Below are positions 36,727-44,933 of a stretch of 59,022 nt of DNA, in pieces (within the stretch, counting starts at the first letter, position 1; each line of letters starts with the position of its first letter). Source of the DNA: a virus. Both the position numbers and the translations under genes were made by a program. Location of the stretch: positions 1-59,022 of IMG/VR virus record IMGVR_UViG_3300049216_000181; one strand, written 5' to 3'. Under the pieces are notes generated by a model. It did no database searches and was not told the DNA's origin. It was given only the letters and a program-made list of their open reading frames with translations.

Positions 36727-37205
36727 GCGCCTGTCGTCCAGTAATACGGCGGCGAATCCGCCGTGCAGACGCTGACATTCTGCGACCACGCCATGCTGGG
36801 GCGCACCGCTGTAATAACCGACGAAGCCACATCCACCTCGCCTATTAGCCTATACGAATCGGTGGCCGTGTCCGAAGGCACGGTGCCCGCGCTGCTGCTC
36901 AGAACCTCCGGGCTGCTGGCGGTGGTTCCACTGATCGAAACGTGCATGTAGATGGCCCAAGTTCCGTTCACCCCGCTCACGTCGATGTTCGTGTTGATGC
37001 CCGCAGGCGTCGCGCCGCTCACGGTGCCCAGAAGAACCTTCACTTTCGTATCATCAACCTGAACCAGCTTGAGCGGCCAGTCGCCTGTGGTGCCACCGCC
37101 ACCACCCTGTCTCGGCGTTTCGCTGTCCACGCTGCGGTCATAATACACCGCCGGCATAGCCCGCTTCGGGTTAATCGATGGCCATCCTGTATTCGGCGCA
37201 TGCAT
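36723..37205 (-). CDS. Probable virion protein, 160 residues
   Basis: It begins MHAPNTGWPSINPKRAMPAV and is mostly beta-strand (VKVLLGTVSGATPAGINTNI, WAIYMHVSISGTTASSPEVL). Repetitive valine/threonine/serine strands suggest a fibre- or decoration-type protein. TGATG overlap with the upstream 540-residue gene and GTGA overlap with the next gene show a tight unit. Confidence 0.6.
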   Translation of the reverse strand: MHAPNTGWPSINPKRAMPAVYYDRSVDSETPRQGGGGGTTGDWPLKLVQVDDTKVKVLLGTVSGATPAGINTNIDVSGVNGTWAIYMHVSISGTTASSPEVLSSSAGTVPSDTATDSYRLIGEVDVASSVITAVRPSMAWSQNVSVCTADSPPYYWTTGA

Positions 37206-38827
37206 CAGAAATGGTAGGTGATAACCGTTCGGCGATAGACCTTCGTGCCGTCAACCGCGGTCAGATACGGGTCGTTATCCACTTTGAGCGTCACGGTGCC
37301 TGTCGGAAAGGTGGACGGAATGGATGAAAGCAACGACGCGGAGAACGTGTCGCACAACACGCCGTTATACACATCGTTAGTGCCGCTCTGGCCAGAAGCC
37401 TGCGCGAGATACCCGCCAAGGCCGCGTTGCGACTGCACGGCGATACCAGTGTCAGTCGGGGTATAGGTTTCGTAAAACGATGCATACGCCTTCACCTCGA
37501 ACGGAGTCGTGGCATTCTGCGTTGTTCCGAAGCTTACCTCTACATCTACCAGAAGCGTGCGTTGCTTCGGAGGACGAAGGACGAATTGCGGCGGCGTGCC
37601 AGTGAACTCTGCAATGCCGGGTTCCTCAAACTCCATCTGCTTCTTATAGGTATCCGTGTCTGGAGGCTTCTTCCACACGGCTACATTCTTCCAGAAACCG
37701 TTATCCCGTGCGTGCGTAATCCGCACATTATAGGCCGTGCCGCTGCCAGGATACGCCGGGACTAGCGTGCCGTCTCCATCGTTCTGGCTGACGGTATAAA
37801 CCAGTGCACCGTCGGGCTCACCTTCCACGCTGACTTCTATCGAATTGCCGCCACCGAAGCCCGCGCGAGATTCCCACATGCGGTATCCGTCGTCATCTTG
37901 CACATCAAGTGCGAACAGGACGAATCCAGTTGGCTGAGTAATGGGATTGGCCGTGACAGAGGATGCGGTGATATACCTGATGGTGCAAACCACTTCACCC
38001 GTGGCGGAGTTAGGCGTGCTTGGGTTGAACGCGATGTTGCCGCCTTGTCTGTTTGTGTAGCTGCGAGAAATTTCTCCACCCGTGCCGCCGGTGCCGATGG
38101 CATTTGCGTAGCAGTATTTATACAACCGCAACCCGTTGACGTATTCCTCGCTCTGCGTGATGAGCGTATATCCGCTGGGCGTCGGGGGAACTTGATTCAG
38201 ATACGTCAGGCATCGCAGCTTCAGTTTGCCCCCGAACTTCAGTTCCTCGGTGTCGGACATTTGTCCGCCCGTCGTGTAGGTCAGGACGTAGGTGCGAATG
38301 GTGCCGTTGTTTTCGCCTTCGACGGTTTTGAGAACGCCGCTGCCGTAGGTGGATGAGCCCACGATGTCCGAGTAAACGGTGCTGCCGTTGCTCAACTGCG
38401 CGTAGGTGATTCGCGTTTCCGCGAAACCGAACTGGTTGTAGCTGACTCCCGGAAGTCCTACGATAACGCGTTCATTTTCGGGCAGCTCTTCATACGTCCG
38501 CAGCACATAGGCTGGCGGATTATTCGGCGAGATGTTCTCGGTGCCATCCTGTCCGACGAGGCGCTGATCCACAAGGCGGCATCCGGTGTAAGTGTCGTCC
38601 TCGACGCCGAGTGCCAGCTTCACGTTCGTGTTGAACTTGGTGAGATCCTTGGCGGCGGCCTGCGGGTCCACCACGTCGCCGCGTCTGACAATTCTCAAAC
38701 GCTGATCCGGGAGAACGGTAACACTGGGCTGACGATTTATAAATTGGATGTAACGAGTGTCGGCCACGCCGCATCCCTGCCAACATGCTCTCCGATTTTC
38801 AAGCCGATACCGTATCCACGGAGTCAT
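37205..38827 (-). CDS. Probable virion/tail protein, 540 residues
   Basis: ATG at 38827, starting MTPWIRYRLENRRACWQGCG, then IQFINRQPSVTVLPDQRLRI and long beta-rich regions (YVLTYTTGGQMSDTEELKFG; VDVEVSFGTTQNATTPFEVK). No enzyme motif. Starts in a 47-base gap from the divergently read scaffold gene, so this minus-strand unit is probably controlled together with the head genes. A tail or fibre-base role is inferred. Confidence 0.6.
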   Translation of the reverse strand: MTPWIRYRLENRRACWQGCGVADTRYIQFINRQPSVTVLPDQRLRIVRRGDVVDPQAAAKDLTKFNTNVKLALGVEDDTYTGCRLVDQRLVGQDGTENISPNNPPAYVLRTYEELPENERVIVGLPGVSYNQFGFAETRITYAQLSNGSTVYSDIVGSSTYGSGVLKTVEGENNGTIRTYVLTYTTGGQMSDTEELKFGGKLKLRCLTYLNQVPPTPSGYTLITQSEEYVNGLRLYKYCYANAIGTGGTGGEISRSYTNRQGGNIAFNPSTPNSATGEVVCTIRYITASSVTANPITQPTGFVLFALDVQDDDGYRMWESRAGFGGGNSIEVSVEGEPDGALVYTVSQNDGDGTLVPAYPGSGTAYNVRITHARDNGFWKNVAVWKKPPDTDTYKKQMEFEEPGIAEFTGTPPQFVLRPPKQRTLLVDVEVSFGTTQNATTPFEVKAYASFYETYTPTDTGIAVQSQRGLGGYLAQASGQSGTNDVYNGVLCDTFSASLLSSIPSTFPTGTVTLKVDNDPYLTAVDGTKVYRRTVITYHF

Positions 38828-38874
38828 TACACTAATTCCTTGACGCCCGAAATCCACATTCTCAACGGTTGGGC

Positions 38875-39990
38875 ATGGCAGACTCTACGATGCCGAGCGG
38901 GAATCCCTCGGCTGCTACTACTCCGGCAGCGGCTCCGGCCGAGGCCAGTTCTTCGACAGTTCAGCAAGATCAACAGCAGTTGCGCACCCCGCTGGATCTG
39001 CGCCGCGCCATCGAACAGATGAAGGCGGCTGGTCCCATCAAGGCGTCCGCTCCCGCTCCAGAAGCTGCCCCGGCACCCGCCGCAGTTGAGGAAACTCCTG
39101 CCGCCGAGCCCGAGGTCACTGTTCCCGCAGAAGGTGAGGAAACTCCCGCCGCGGAACCTGGTGCCGAGCCAGCGCCGGCTGAAGGTGATGAGGACGATGG
39201 TGGCGAAGGCCCCGTCACGCCGCTCACCGGAAAGCGCGTCCATCTCCGCGTCCCGGATAACGAGGTCGATAAACTCGCCCTTGCCCTCCAGCGGCGCAAC
39301 CGAGACTGGACGTTGGAGCAGTCGCTTGAGGCCGCCAAGAAGCAACTGGGTATTTCTACCCAGAAGCAGGAAGGCGAGACCCCTGAGACGCCTGCAAAGC
39401 CCAAACTACCGGACACCCCGGAAGCTGTGCAAACCACTATCGCAGAAAAGCTAGTAGCCTATAAAAAGGCGATGGCCGAAGTGCGATTTGAGGACGCCGC
39501 CGATCTTCAGGCCGAAATCCTGGAACTGCAAGGCCACCGCTCCACGCTGGAGCGCCGTGCCGAGCAACAGAAAGTTCAGGAGGCCCAGAAGTATGATGCA
39601 GAATTTGATGCATCCGTGGCGAAAGCTGCTGACCTTTATCCCTTTGCCGCCGACCTCACGAGTCCGGGCGCCAAGCGAATGGCCGAGATCGATGAACAGC
39701 TCAAGAAGCTGGACGACCCTCTCTACTATTCGCCCAACAAGCCCCTTAAGCTCGCCCAGATGGCGGCGGCGGAACTGAACATCGCGCCCAAGAGCAAGAC
39801 TGCCGCACCGGCAAAGCCGGCCGCGGTGCAGCCGCAAGCCCAGGCGCCGAAGAAGGGCATTGTGCCCGCTGGTAGTGGTCGCACGACCCCGCCTGCTACA
39901 AATCAACCCGCAGTCGATCCGGCCATCGCCGCGATCAAGACTCCGCTGGAACTCCGAGCACAACTCAAGAGGTTTGGCGTCCGAGTCTGA
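38875..39990 (+). CDS. Scaffold-like protein, 371 residues
   Basis: I chose the ATG at 38875. The N-terminal 120 residues are A/P/E-rich and probably disordered, followed by helices (VDKLALALQRRNRDWTLEQS, EVRFEDAADLQAEILELQGH) and a basic C-terminal end. This composition and position just before the capsid gene are those of phage scaffolding proteins that assemble the prohead and then leave. Confidence 0.75.
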   Translation: MADSTMPSGNPSAATTPAAAPAEASSSTVQQDQQQLRTPLDLRRAIEQMKAAGPIKASAPAPEAAPAPAAVEETPAAEPEVTVPAEGEETPAAEPGAEPAPAEGDEDDGGEGPVTPLTGKRVHLRVPDNEVDKLALALQRRNRDWTLEQSLEAAKKQLGISTQKQEGETPETPAKPKLPDTPEAVQTTIAEKLVAYKKAMAEVRFEDAADLQAEILELQGHRSTLERRAEQQKVQEAQKYDAEFDASVAKAADLYPFAADLTSPGAKRMAEIDEQLKKLDDPLYYSPNKPLKLAQMAAAELNIAPKSKTAAPAKPAAVQPQAQAPKKGIVPAGSGRTTPPATNQPAVDPAIAAIKTPLELRAQLKRFGVRV

Positions 39991-40041
39991 CTGCCCTCCG
40001 CCCGTAGGCCACAGGCATGCTAGTCTAACTCCTTTACTACA

Positions 40042-41541
40042 ATGTCTTGGGAACTTGGTTCTCCTAACACCGGCACGTCCCTCGCGACGCAGTCGCCGGA
40101 TTCAGTCCGTGTCCTCTGGCAGAAGGCCATGGATATATTTGAGCAAACGAACGACTTCTTCGCCCAGTTCGAGGGCGACTCGAAAGACAGCCCCATTTTT
40201 GTCATCAACGACACGTCGGTTGACCGCGGCCTCAAGTTCCGCGTCACCGCCACCGCCGGCTTCTATGGCCGCGGCAAGTCGGGCGATGCGCTGTTCACCG
40301 ACACCGATGACTTTGAGAAGCAGGTCATCAACTCCAACGAGATGCAGGCGGATTACCTCCGCAATGCCACCTCCTACACCCGCCGTGCGGACGAGTTTAT
40401 GGGTCTTCAGGGCGAACTGATCGCCTCGATCCCCCAGAATCTCGGCGCCTGGATGGGTCGCGAGAAGTCGGCCCGCATCGGCATGATGTTCGTCCTCCAG
40501 GGCGGCCCGGAGAATCTGCTCATCGGCGGCGGCAAGGCCACCGAGGGCGACCTCCTCACCGCGGACGGCCTCAGCTACAACGACATCCTCTTCATGGGCC
40601 AGGCCCTGAAGCCGCTCGGCGGCAAGCCGGCGGAAGTCGGCACCATCCGCGGCACGCCGGTTTACAAGTATATCGTCGTCGGCACCACCCCGGGCCTCTT
40701 CTCGCTGAAGCAGGACGACGACTACAAACAGATCCTGCGCGAAGCCGGTCCTCGTGAAAAGTATGACGAGAACCCGCTGTTCACCGGCGGCTACATGGAG
40801 CTGGACGGCCACTCCATCCGCGAGTGGAACCCCATCGACCCGGACGGCTATGCGTGGAGCGGTTCGCCGTTCAACGCCAAGGCGTTCCTCGGCGCCCCCA
40901 TCACCGCCGGCACCTCGACCTTCGCCATCAAGGGCGGCGGTTCCGCGGCTGCTGCGGCCGTCACCAACATCGACTACTTCCGGTTCTTCCCGAACTATGC
41001 GTTCGAGTTCACCCCGGAGGACATCTATGTGCCGGATACCTCGGTCGTCCAATACCTGCTCGTGGTCGCCCCGCGCGGCCCGGTCACGGCGGACAACCCG
41101 ACCCCCGGAAAGATCGGCATGTATTCATACACGACCGGCAACAACGGCAACCAGATCACCATTCTCCAGCGCCTCGGACCCAGCAACGCGGGCGCGATGG
41201 TGAGCACCCTGGGTGACGTGACGTGGAATACCGGCGTCTGGTCCGGCAAGCATGCCGAGAACTTCCCCATCGGCTCCACGGTCGTCCTCTGCAACAAGAA
41301 GGGCGTGCCGATTGGCGACACGATCATGATGGGCGCCATGGCCGCGATGCGCGGCTACGGCAAGTATCGCAACACCCGCGATTCCTGGCTCGTGGACGGC
41401 AACTTCGAGACCCGCATGTATATCACGACTGTCTTCGGACAGAAACTCAGAAAGAATGTTAACTCGAAGTATCCTGGTTACGTAAGGCTTCGAAGCGCAA
41501 TCTCTTACCCTGAATTGGGTTTGCCGACTGTGACTGCTTAA
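40042..41541 (+). CDS. Major capsid protein, N4-gp56 type, 499 residues
   Basis: It starts MSWELGSPNTGTSLATQSPD and contains VDRGLKFRVTATAGFYGRGK, DYLRNATSYTRRADEFMGLQ and SARIGMMFVLQGGPENLLIG, features seen in N4-gp56-type capsid proteins with the HK97 fold. It forms the icosahedral shell. The last about 25 codons have visibly lower GC than the rest and lie next to the antisense HNH gene. A strong terminator follows. Confidence 0.8.
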   Translation: MSWELGSPNTGTSLATQSPDSVRVLWQKAMDIFEQTNDFFAQFEGDSKDSPIFVINDTSVDRGLKFRVTATAGFYGRGKSGDALFTDTDDFEKQVINSNEMQADYLRNATSYTRRADEFMGLQGELIASIPQNLGAWMGREKSARIGMMFVLQGGPENLLIGGGKATEGDLLTADGLSYNDILFMGQALKPLGGKPAEVGTIRGTPVYKYIVVGTTPGLFSLKQDDDYKQILREAGPREKYDENPLFTGGYMELDGHSIREWNPIDPDGYAWSGSPFNAKAFLGAPITAGTSTFAIKGGGSAAAAAVTNIDYFRFFPNYAFEFTPEDIYVPDTSVVQYLLVVAPRGPVTADNPTPGKIGMYSYTTGNNGNQITILQRLGPSNAGAMVSTLGDVTWNTGVWSGKHAENFPIGSTVVLCNKKGVPIGDTIMMGAMAAMRGYGKYRNTRDSWLVDGNFETRMYITTVFGQKLRKNVNSKYPGYVRLRSAISYPELGLPTVTA

Positions 41542-41547
41542 TCAGAT

Positions 41548-42174
41548 CTATGGGCAGCCGGATTGGTGTTCGGCTGCCCATATTCTGCCGCTCGTTATTG
41601 CGGCAATTGTAGATTGGGTGACACCAAAACAATTCGCTAAGGCGATCTGAGTTACATCACCGGCCGCGTATAACGCGCGTATTTCATTAACTTGAGCCCA
41701 ACTCAACTTAGCTCTGCCGTTTTTCTCGCCTCGGCAAATCAGCTCGGGAAATGCCCTGAAATGGTGTTTTTCCCCGATTGGCCAGTTCTGAGGTTTTGTG
41801 CGCCTACCGTTGCGATCTCCAAATGCGTGATTGCCTCTGCCTTTCAACATTTTGTCGCGCATATTATCCGAATGCGTCCCAAGCCACAGGTTATCGGGAT
41901 TGCAGTCATACAACTCCGGCGTGACATCGTTGCGATGGCATACATCCAAGCCGTGCGGGATTTGATAACTGGGGTCAGTCTGTCGTTTTCTCCAGACCCA
42001 CATCGCGCGATTCACGGAGTAAACCCTTCCCTCAATACTAATCACCGCGCGATGAGGCGTGGACCTCGGCCTAAGCCATTCCCAAATTCCATCGGGGCGT
42101 TTCTTTATGCTCAGGAACAGTCGAAACTCGACAAGCGGAGAAATCGGTGGAATAGGACGTGCAGCACTTCTCAT
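41548..42174 (-). CDS. HNH homing-type endonuclease, antisense, 208 residues
   Basis: The N-terminal half has SIEGRVYSVNRAMWVWRKRQ and the HNH core HGLDVCHRNDVTPELYDCNPDN, followed by LWLGTHSDNMRDKMLKGRGN, the HNH_3 style. The C-terminus (LSWAQVNEIRALYAAGDVTQ, FGVTQSTIAAITSGRIW) is a DNA-binding HTH-like module. Less GC-rich than neighbours and antisense to virion genes, so it looks like a recently invading free-standing homing endonuclease. Confidence 0.8.
   Translation of the reverse strand: MRSAARPIPPISPLVEFRLFLSIKKRPDGIWEWLRPRSTPHRAVISIEGRVYSVNRAMWVWRKRQTDPSYQIPHGLDVCHRNDVTPELYDCNPDNLWLGTHSDNMRDKMLKGRGNHAFGDRNGRRTKPQNWPIGEKHHFRAFPELICRGEKNGRAKLSWAQVNEIRALYAAGDVTQIALANCFGVTQSTIAAITSGRIWAAEHQSGCP
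41550..41581 (+). terminator. Strong hairpin terminator after the capsid gene
   Basis: ATGGGCAGCCG and CGGCTGCCCAT form an 11-bp perfect stem with a 10-base loop, followed by ATTCTG. It lies 8 bases after the capsid stop and inside the end of the antisense HNH gene; its T-run is short. Confidence 0.65.
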
Positions 42175-42209
42175 AGTAACGTATGCAGAATTGTTAGAGC
42201 GATTTGGCC

Positions 42210-42242
42210 GCTGAACACGGCCCTATCGCTCGCCCGAATTTG
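42210..42242. repeat. Hairpin upstream of the 137-residue gene
   Basis: GCGAT..GGCCG and CGGCC..ATCGC can pair into a stem with small internal loops, in the short low-GC gap between the HNH gene and the next virion gene. It may be an mRNA leader or processing site. Confidence 0.35.
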
Positions 42243-42278
42243 ATAGACCTCTTCATTTTAGACAATAATATTCACGCC

Positions 42279-42692
42279 ATGCCGAAACTCATCCTCTGCT
42301 GTGCGGGTCGTCCTGGCCTCAACGGCCACAAGCGTCGGTCCTTCCTGTGGAACGCCGAGCACAACTGCTTCATTCACGAGGGCCGCGCCTTCGAGCCCTC
42401 CGAGTTCAACGAAATCGTGCAGGATGTCTGCAAGAAAAACTGGGATCTCTACCCTTACGCCAAGGTGATTCCGGATGCGGGCGAGAAGTTCGCGCCGCCG
42501 GAGAGCGCCGGCCTGAAAGAGAAAGTGGCCGATCTTCAGGAAAAGCTGGCGACCGCTCGCGCCGAGGCTCATGCCGCGCGGACTGCCGATGTCACCCTTG
42601 AGACCGCGCTGGCCGTCGTCGAAAAACTGGCTCCCGAACGCTTGAAGCGAAAGCCCGGCCCGAAACCCGCTGAAGTTCCCGCCTTTGCCTGA
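42279..42692 (+). CDS. Virion-region hypothetical protein, 137 residues
   Basis: From the ATG at 42279: a small folded start MPKLILCCAGRPGLNGHKRR, then SEFNEIVQDVCKKNWDLYPY and a charged coiled-coil (LKEKVADLQEKLATARAEAH) and proline-rich end. It overlaps the next gene by TGATG. Possible head decoration or assembly protein; no family recognised. Confidence 0.6.
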   Translation: MPKLILCCAGRPGLNGHKRRSFLWNAEHNCFIHEGRAFEPSEFNEIVQDVCKKNWDLYPYAKVIPDAGEKFAPPESAGLKEKVADLQEKLATARAEAHAARTADVTLETALAVVEKLAPERLKRKPGPKPAEVPAFA

Positions 42693-43405
42693 TGTCCCTC
42701 CAGATCGTCCAAGTCCGCAACGACCTGCTGAGCAAACTCGGGGTGGATGATCCTGCCGAGGCAGACGCACTGACCCTTCAGGACGTTCTCATCGCCATCA
42801 ACGGCGCCGGGCAGATCCTCCAGACCGCCGGCCAGGATTACTTCACGCGCGAGATAATCACGGTCGGTATCGCTGCTGGCACTTCCATCTACCCGATCCC
42901 CGGAAGCGTGCAGGCCATCCTCGGCCCGGTTCGGCTGAACGACGAGAAGCCGCTGGATGCACTGGAGAGCCAAGGTCAGTATGACCAGTATGACCGCCTG
43001 TTCAATGGCGGCACGGGCTATGGCCCCGGTGATGGCGAACCCCAAGCCTACTGGCCGAAATACACCAAGATCGGAAACACGGGCGACATCTGTGCGGTGG
43101 ATCTTTACATCGCGCCGCGGCCGACGGCGGCAGACTCACTTACCATCGAGGTCGTGAAGGATTGGGTGGAACTGGAGATCGCAGACCTCTATAGCACGAA
43201 TGAACTGCCTGTCGCCCAAAACTATACCGAGTCCATTTTCCTCCCCATTGCCCGCATGCTCGTCACCCGCTCCCGCATCTTCGCGCGGCCTGACCTCCGC
43301 GAGCAACTGATCGCCGACGGGCAATACGCCATGCAGCGGCTCGGCGTCAGCGGCGGCTTCCCGAACGAGGAGCAACCGAGGCCGCCCCGGAGGACTGAAG
43401 GATGA
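42692..43405 (+). CDS. Head-tail adaptor-like protein, 237 residues
   Basis: A helical N-terminus (MSLQIVQVRNDLLSKLGVDD) with INGAGQILQTAGQDYFTREI, followed by a beta region and C-terminal helices (FLPIARMLVTRSRIFARPDL). Length, composition and position after the capsid match phage connector or stopper proteins that close the head. It is coupled to the next gene by a 4-base overlap. Confidence 0.65.
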   Translation: MSLQIVQVRNDLLSKLGVDDPAEADALTLQDVLIAINGAGQILQTAGQDYFTREIITVGIAAGTSIYPIPGSVQAILGPVRLNDEKPLDALESQGQYDQYDRLFNGGTGYGPGDGEPQAYWPKYTKIGNTGDICAVDLYIAPRPTAADSLTIEVVKDWVELEIADLYSTNELPVAQNYTESIFLPIARMLVTRSRIFARPDLREQLIADGQYAMQRLGVSGGFPNEEQPRPPRRTEG

Positions 43406-44586
43406 ACGCCACGCAAACAGGCAGCATCGCCCTGGTAGCCGGTCAGCAGAGCTATGCAATCACTTTCCCGACCTCCTACAGCGCGGTGCCGACGGCGTTC
43501 ATCCCGACCGTCCAGATGCCGAACGACTCCGGGGAGGTCTTCGAGGTCAGCGCCGACCTGAGCACGCTCACCGAAAACGGTGTGACCGTGTGGCTGTCGG
43601 GCGTGCCTTCTTCCGCATCCGACGGCGGCTACATCAACTGGATCGCGATTGGGGAAGGCGGGTCGCTCCCCCCGGTGCCCACCCCGGGATTCACCGGCAT
43701 CACCACGGTCGCCCTGCTCAATCGCCTCGGCCGGCGCTGCCGCGGCGGGGATTTTACCAAGCTGTCGAAAAACGAGAAAGAAGACGTTATTGAGGCGGCG
43801 AACGCCGGGCTTGCGCGGACTTACAACGCGCTGCCGACCTACTTCAAGGAACAGACCCAAGGCTTCGTCCTTCCGGCGCCGCTCTCGGTGTCGGTCGGCG
43901 TCACGCAGTTTGGGAGGTTCGTCACCGGCCTGACCTTCACCGACGCCCAGTTCGGACAGACCATTGTCATCGACGGAGACCCGGGCTGGAATCAGATCAT
44001 CGGGGAGAATGAACTGCTGAATCCCTACATGGGAGACACGGGCACTCAGGGGGCGATCATCTACGGCAACGCGATCCACTCGGATACCTACCCGCTGGAT
44101 CGCATCATCGGAAATCCCAAGTTCGCCAACCAGAATCTGTTCCCGATGTCCACGTTCGCCATCACGGCGGGCGGCGTCGGGCAGCGCAATTACCAGTGGT
44201 GGTGGGCACAGAGCGTGGGAATCCCTCAGGTCTGGTGGCCGCAAGTGTTCGGCAATTCGCAGAACAAGCGGCCGATCATGGTGCTAAGGTTCGCCCCGGC
44301 TCCGCAGCAGGCGTATGCGATCAACGTCCGCATCGGCTTCTGGTCGAAGCGGCTGACGATTGATGACTACGAAGCGAACTCGGAGATCCCTGTGCCGGAC
44401 CAGTTCATCGAGAGCGGTCTGATTCCTGTGTGCTTGGCGGAGCTGATGAGCACGCCGGTTTGGCAGGACGGCCCCAAGGACAACCTCATCGCGGCGCGCG
44501 GCGTGGAGGCGGAGAGGTTTTTGAGGAATCAGTTGGGCCAAGTGGGCGCGCCGAATAATGGGGTTTACACGCCTTTTGGCTACTGA
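43402..44586 (+). CDS. Tail/connector protein, 394 residues
   Basis: The N-terminal part is beta-rich (GSIALVAGQQSYAITFPTSY; SADLSTLTENGVTVWLSGVP). The middle (TTVALLNRLGRRCRGGDFTK, VIEAANAGLARTYNALPTYF) and C-terminal (LIAARGVEAERFLRNQLGQV) parts resemble tail tubular or adaptor proteins of podoviruses. It is an ordered structural protein; exact role inferred from place in the cluster. Confidence 0.65.
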   Translation: MNATQTGSIALVAGQQSYAITFPTSYSAVPTAFIPTVQMPNDSGEVFEVSADLSTLTENGVTVWLSGVPSSASDGGYINWIAIGEGGSLPPVPTPGFTGITTVALLNRLGRRCRGGDFTKLSKNEKEDVIEAANAGLARTYNALPTYFKEQTQGFVLPAPLSVSVGVTQFGRFVTGLTFTDAQFGQTIVIDGDPGWNQIIGENELLNPYMGDTGTQGAIIYGNAIHSDTYPLDRIIGNPKFANQNLFPMSTFAITAGGVGQRNYQWWWAQSVGIPQVWWPQVFGNSQNKRPIMVLRFAPAPQQAYAINVRIGFWSKRLTIDDYEANSEIPVPDQFIESGLIPVCLAELMSTPVWQDGPKDNLIAARGVEAERFLRNQLGQVGAPNNGVYTPFGY

Positions 44587-44617
44587 GCAACTTACTAACA
44601 ATCAACAACTTACAACC

Positions 44618-44929
44618 ATGTCTAAATTCCGTTTTGGCTCGCGAGCCCTCCAGTCTGAAAGCACCGTTTCCATCAATGCGCCGATTCCTGATTTCGGCGG
44701 CATCTTCGTTTCCGATACCGTCGAGCGCACCGCCGAGGCGCCGAAGTTCTTCACGCACATCCTCTGCCTGACGGATGCCGTGATCGACGTGGCGACCTCG
44801 AACATCGCCGGCACCGGGTCGAACACCGCCACCGCCGTTGCCATCAAGGCCGGCACCATCCTCTACGGCGTCTTCCCTCGCTTCAAGTTGGCGAGCGGCA
44901 CCGTGGTCGCTTACTACGGGACGGACTGA
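44618..44929 (+). CDS. Small virion protein, 103 residues
   Basis: From the ATG at 44618 it reads [20 protein letters not shown] with strands ([40 protein letters not shown]) of a small beta protein. Located between the connector and the fibre genes, it is probably a decoration or baseplate component. Confidence 0.6.
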   Translation: MSKFRFGSRALQSESTVSINAPIPDFGGIFVSDTVERTAEAPKFFTHILCLTDAVIDVATSNIAGTGSNTATAVAIKAGTILYGVFPRFKLASGTVVAYYGTD

Positions 44930-44933
44930 TTTT

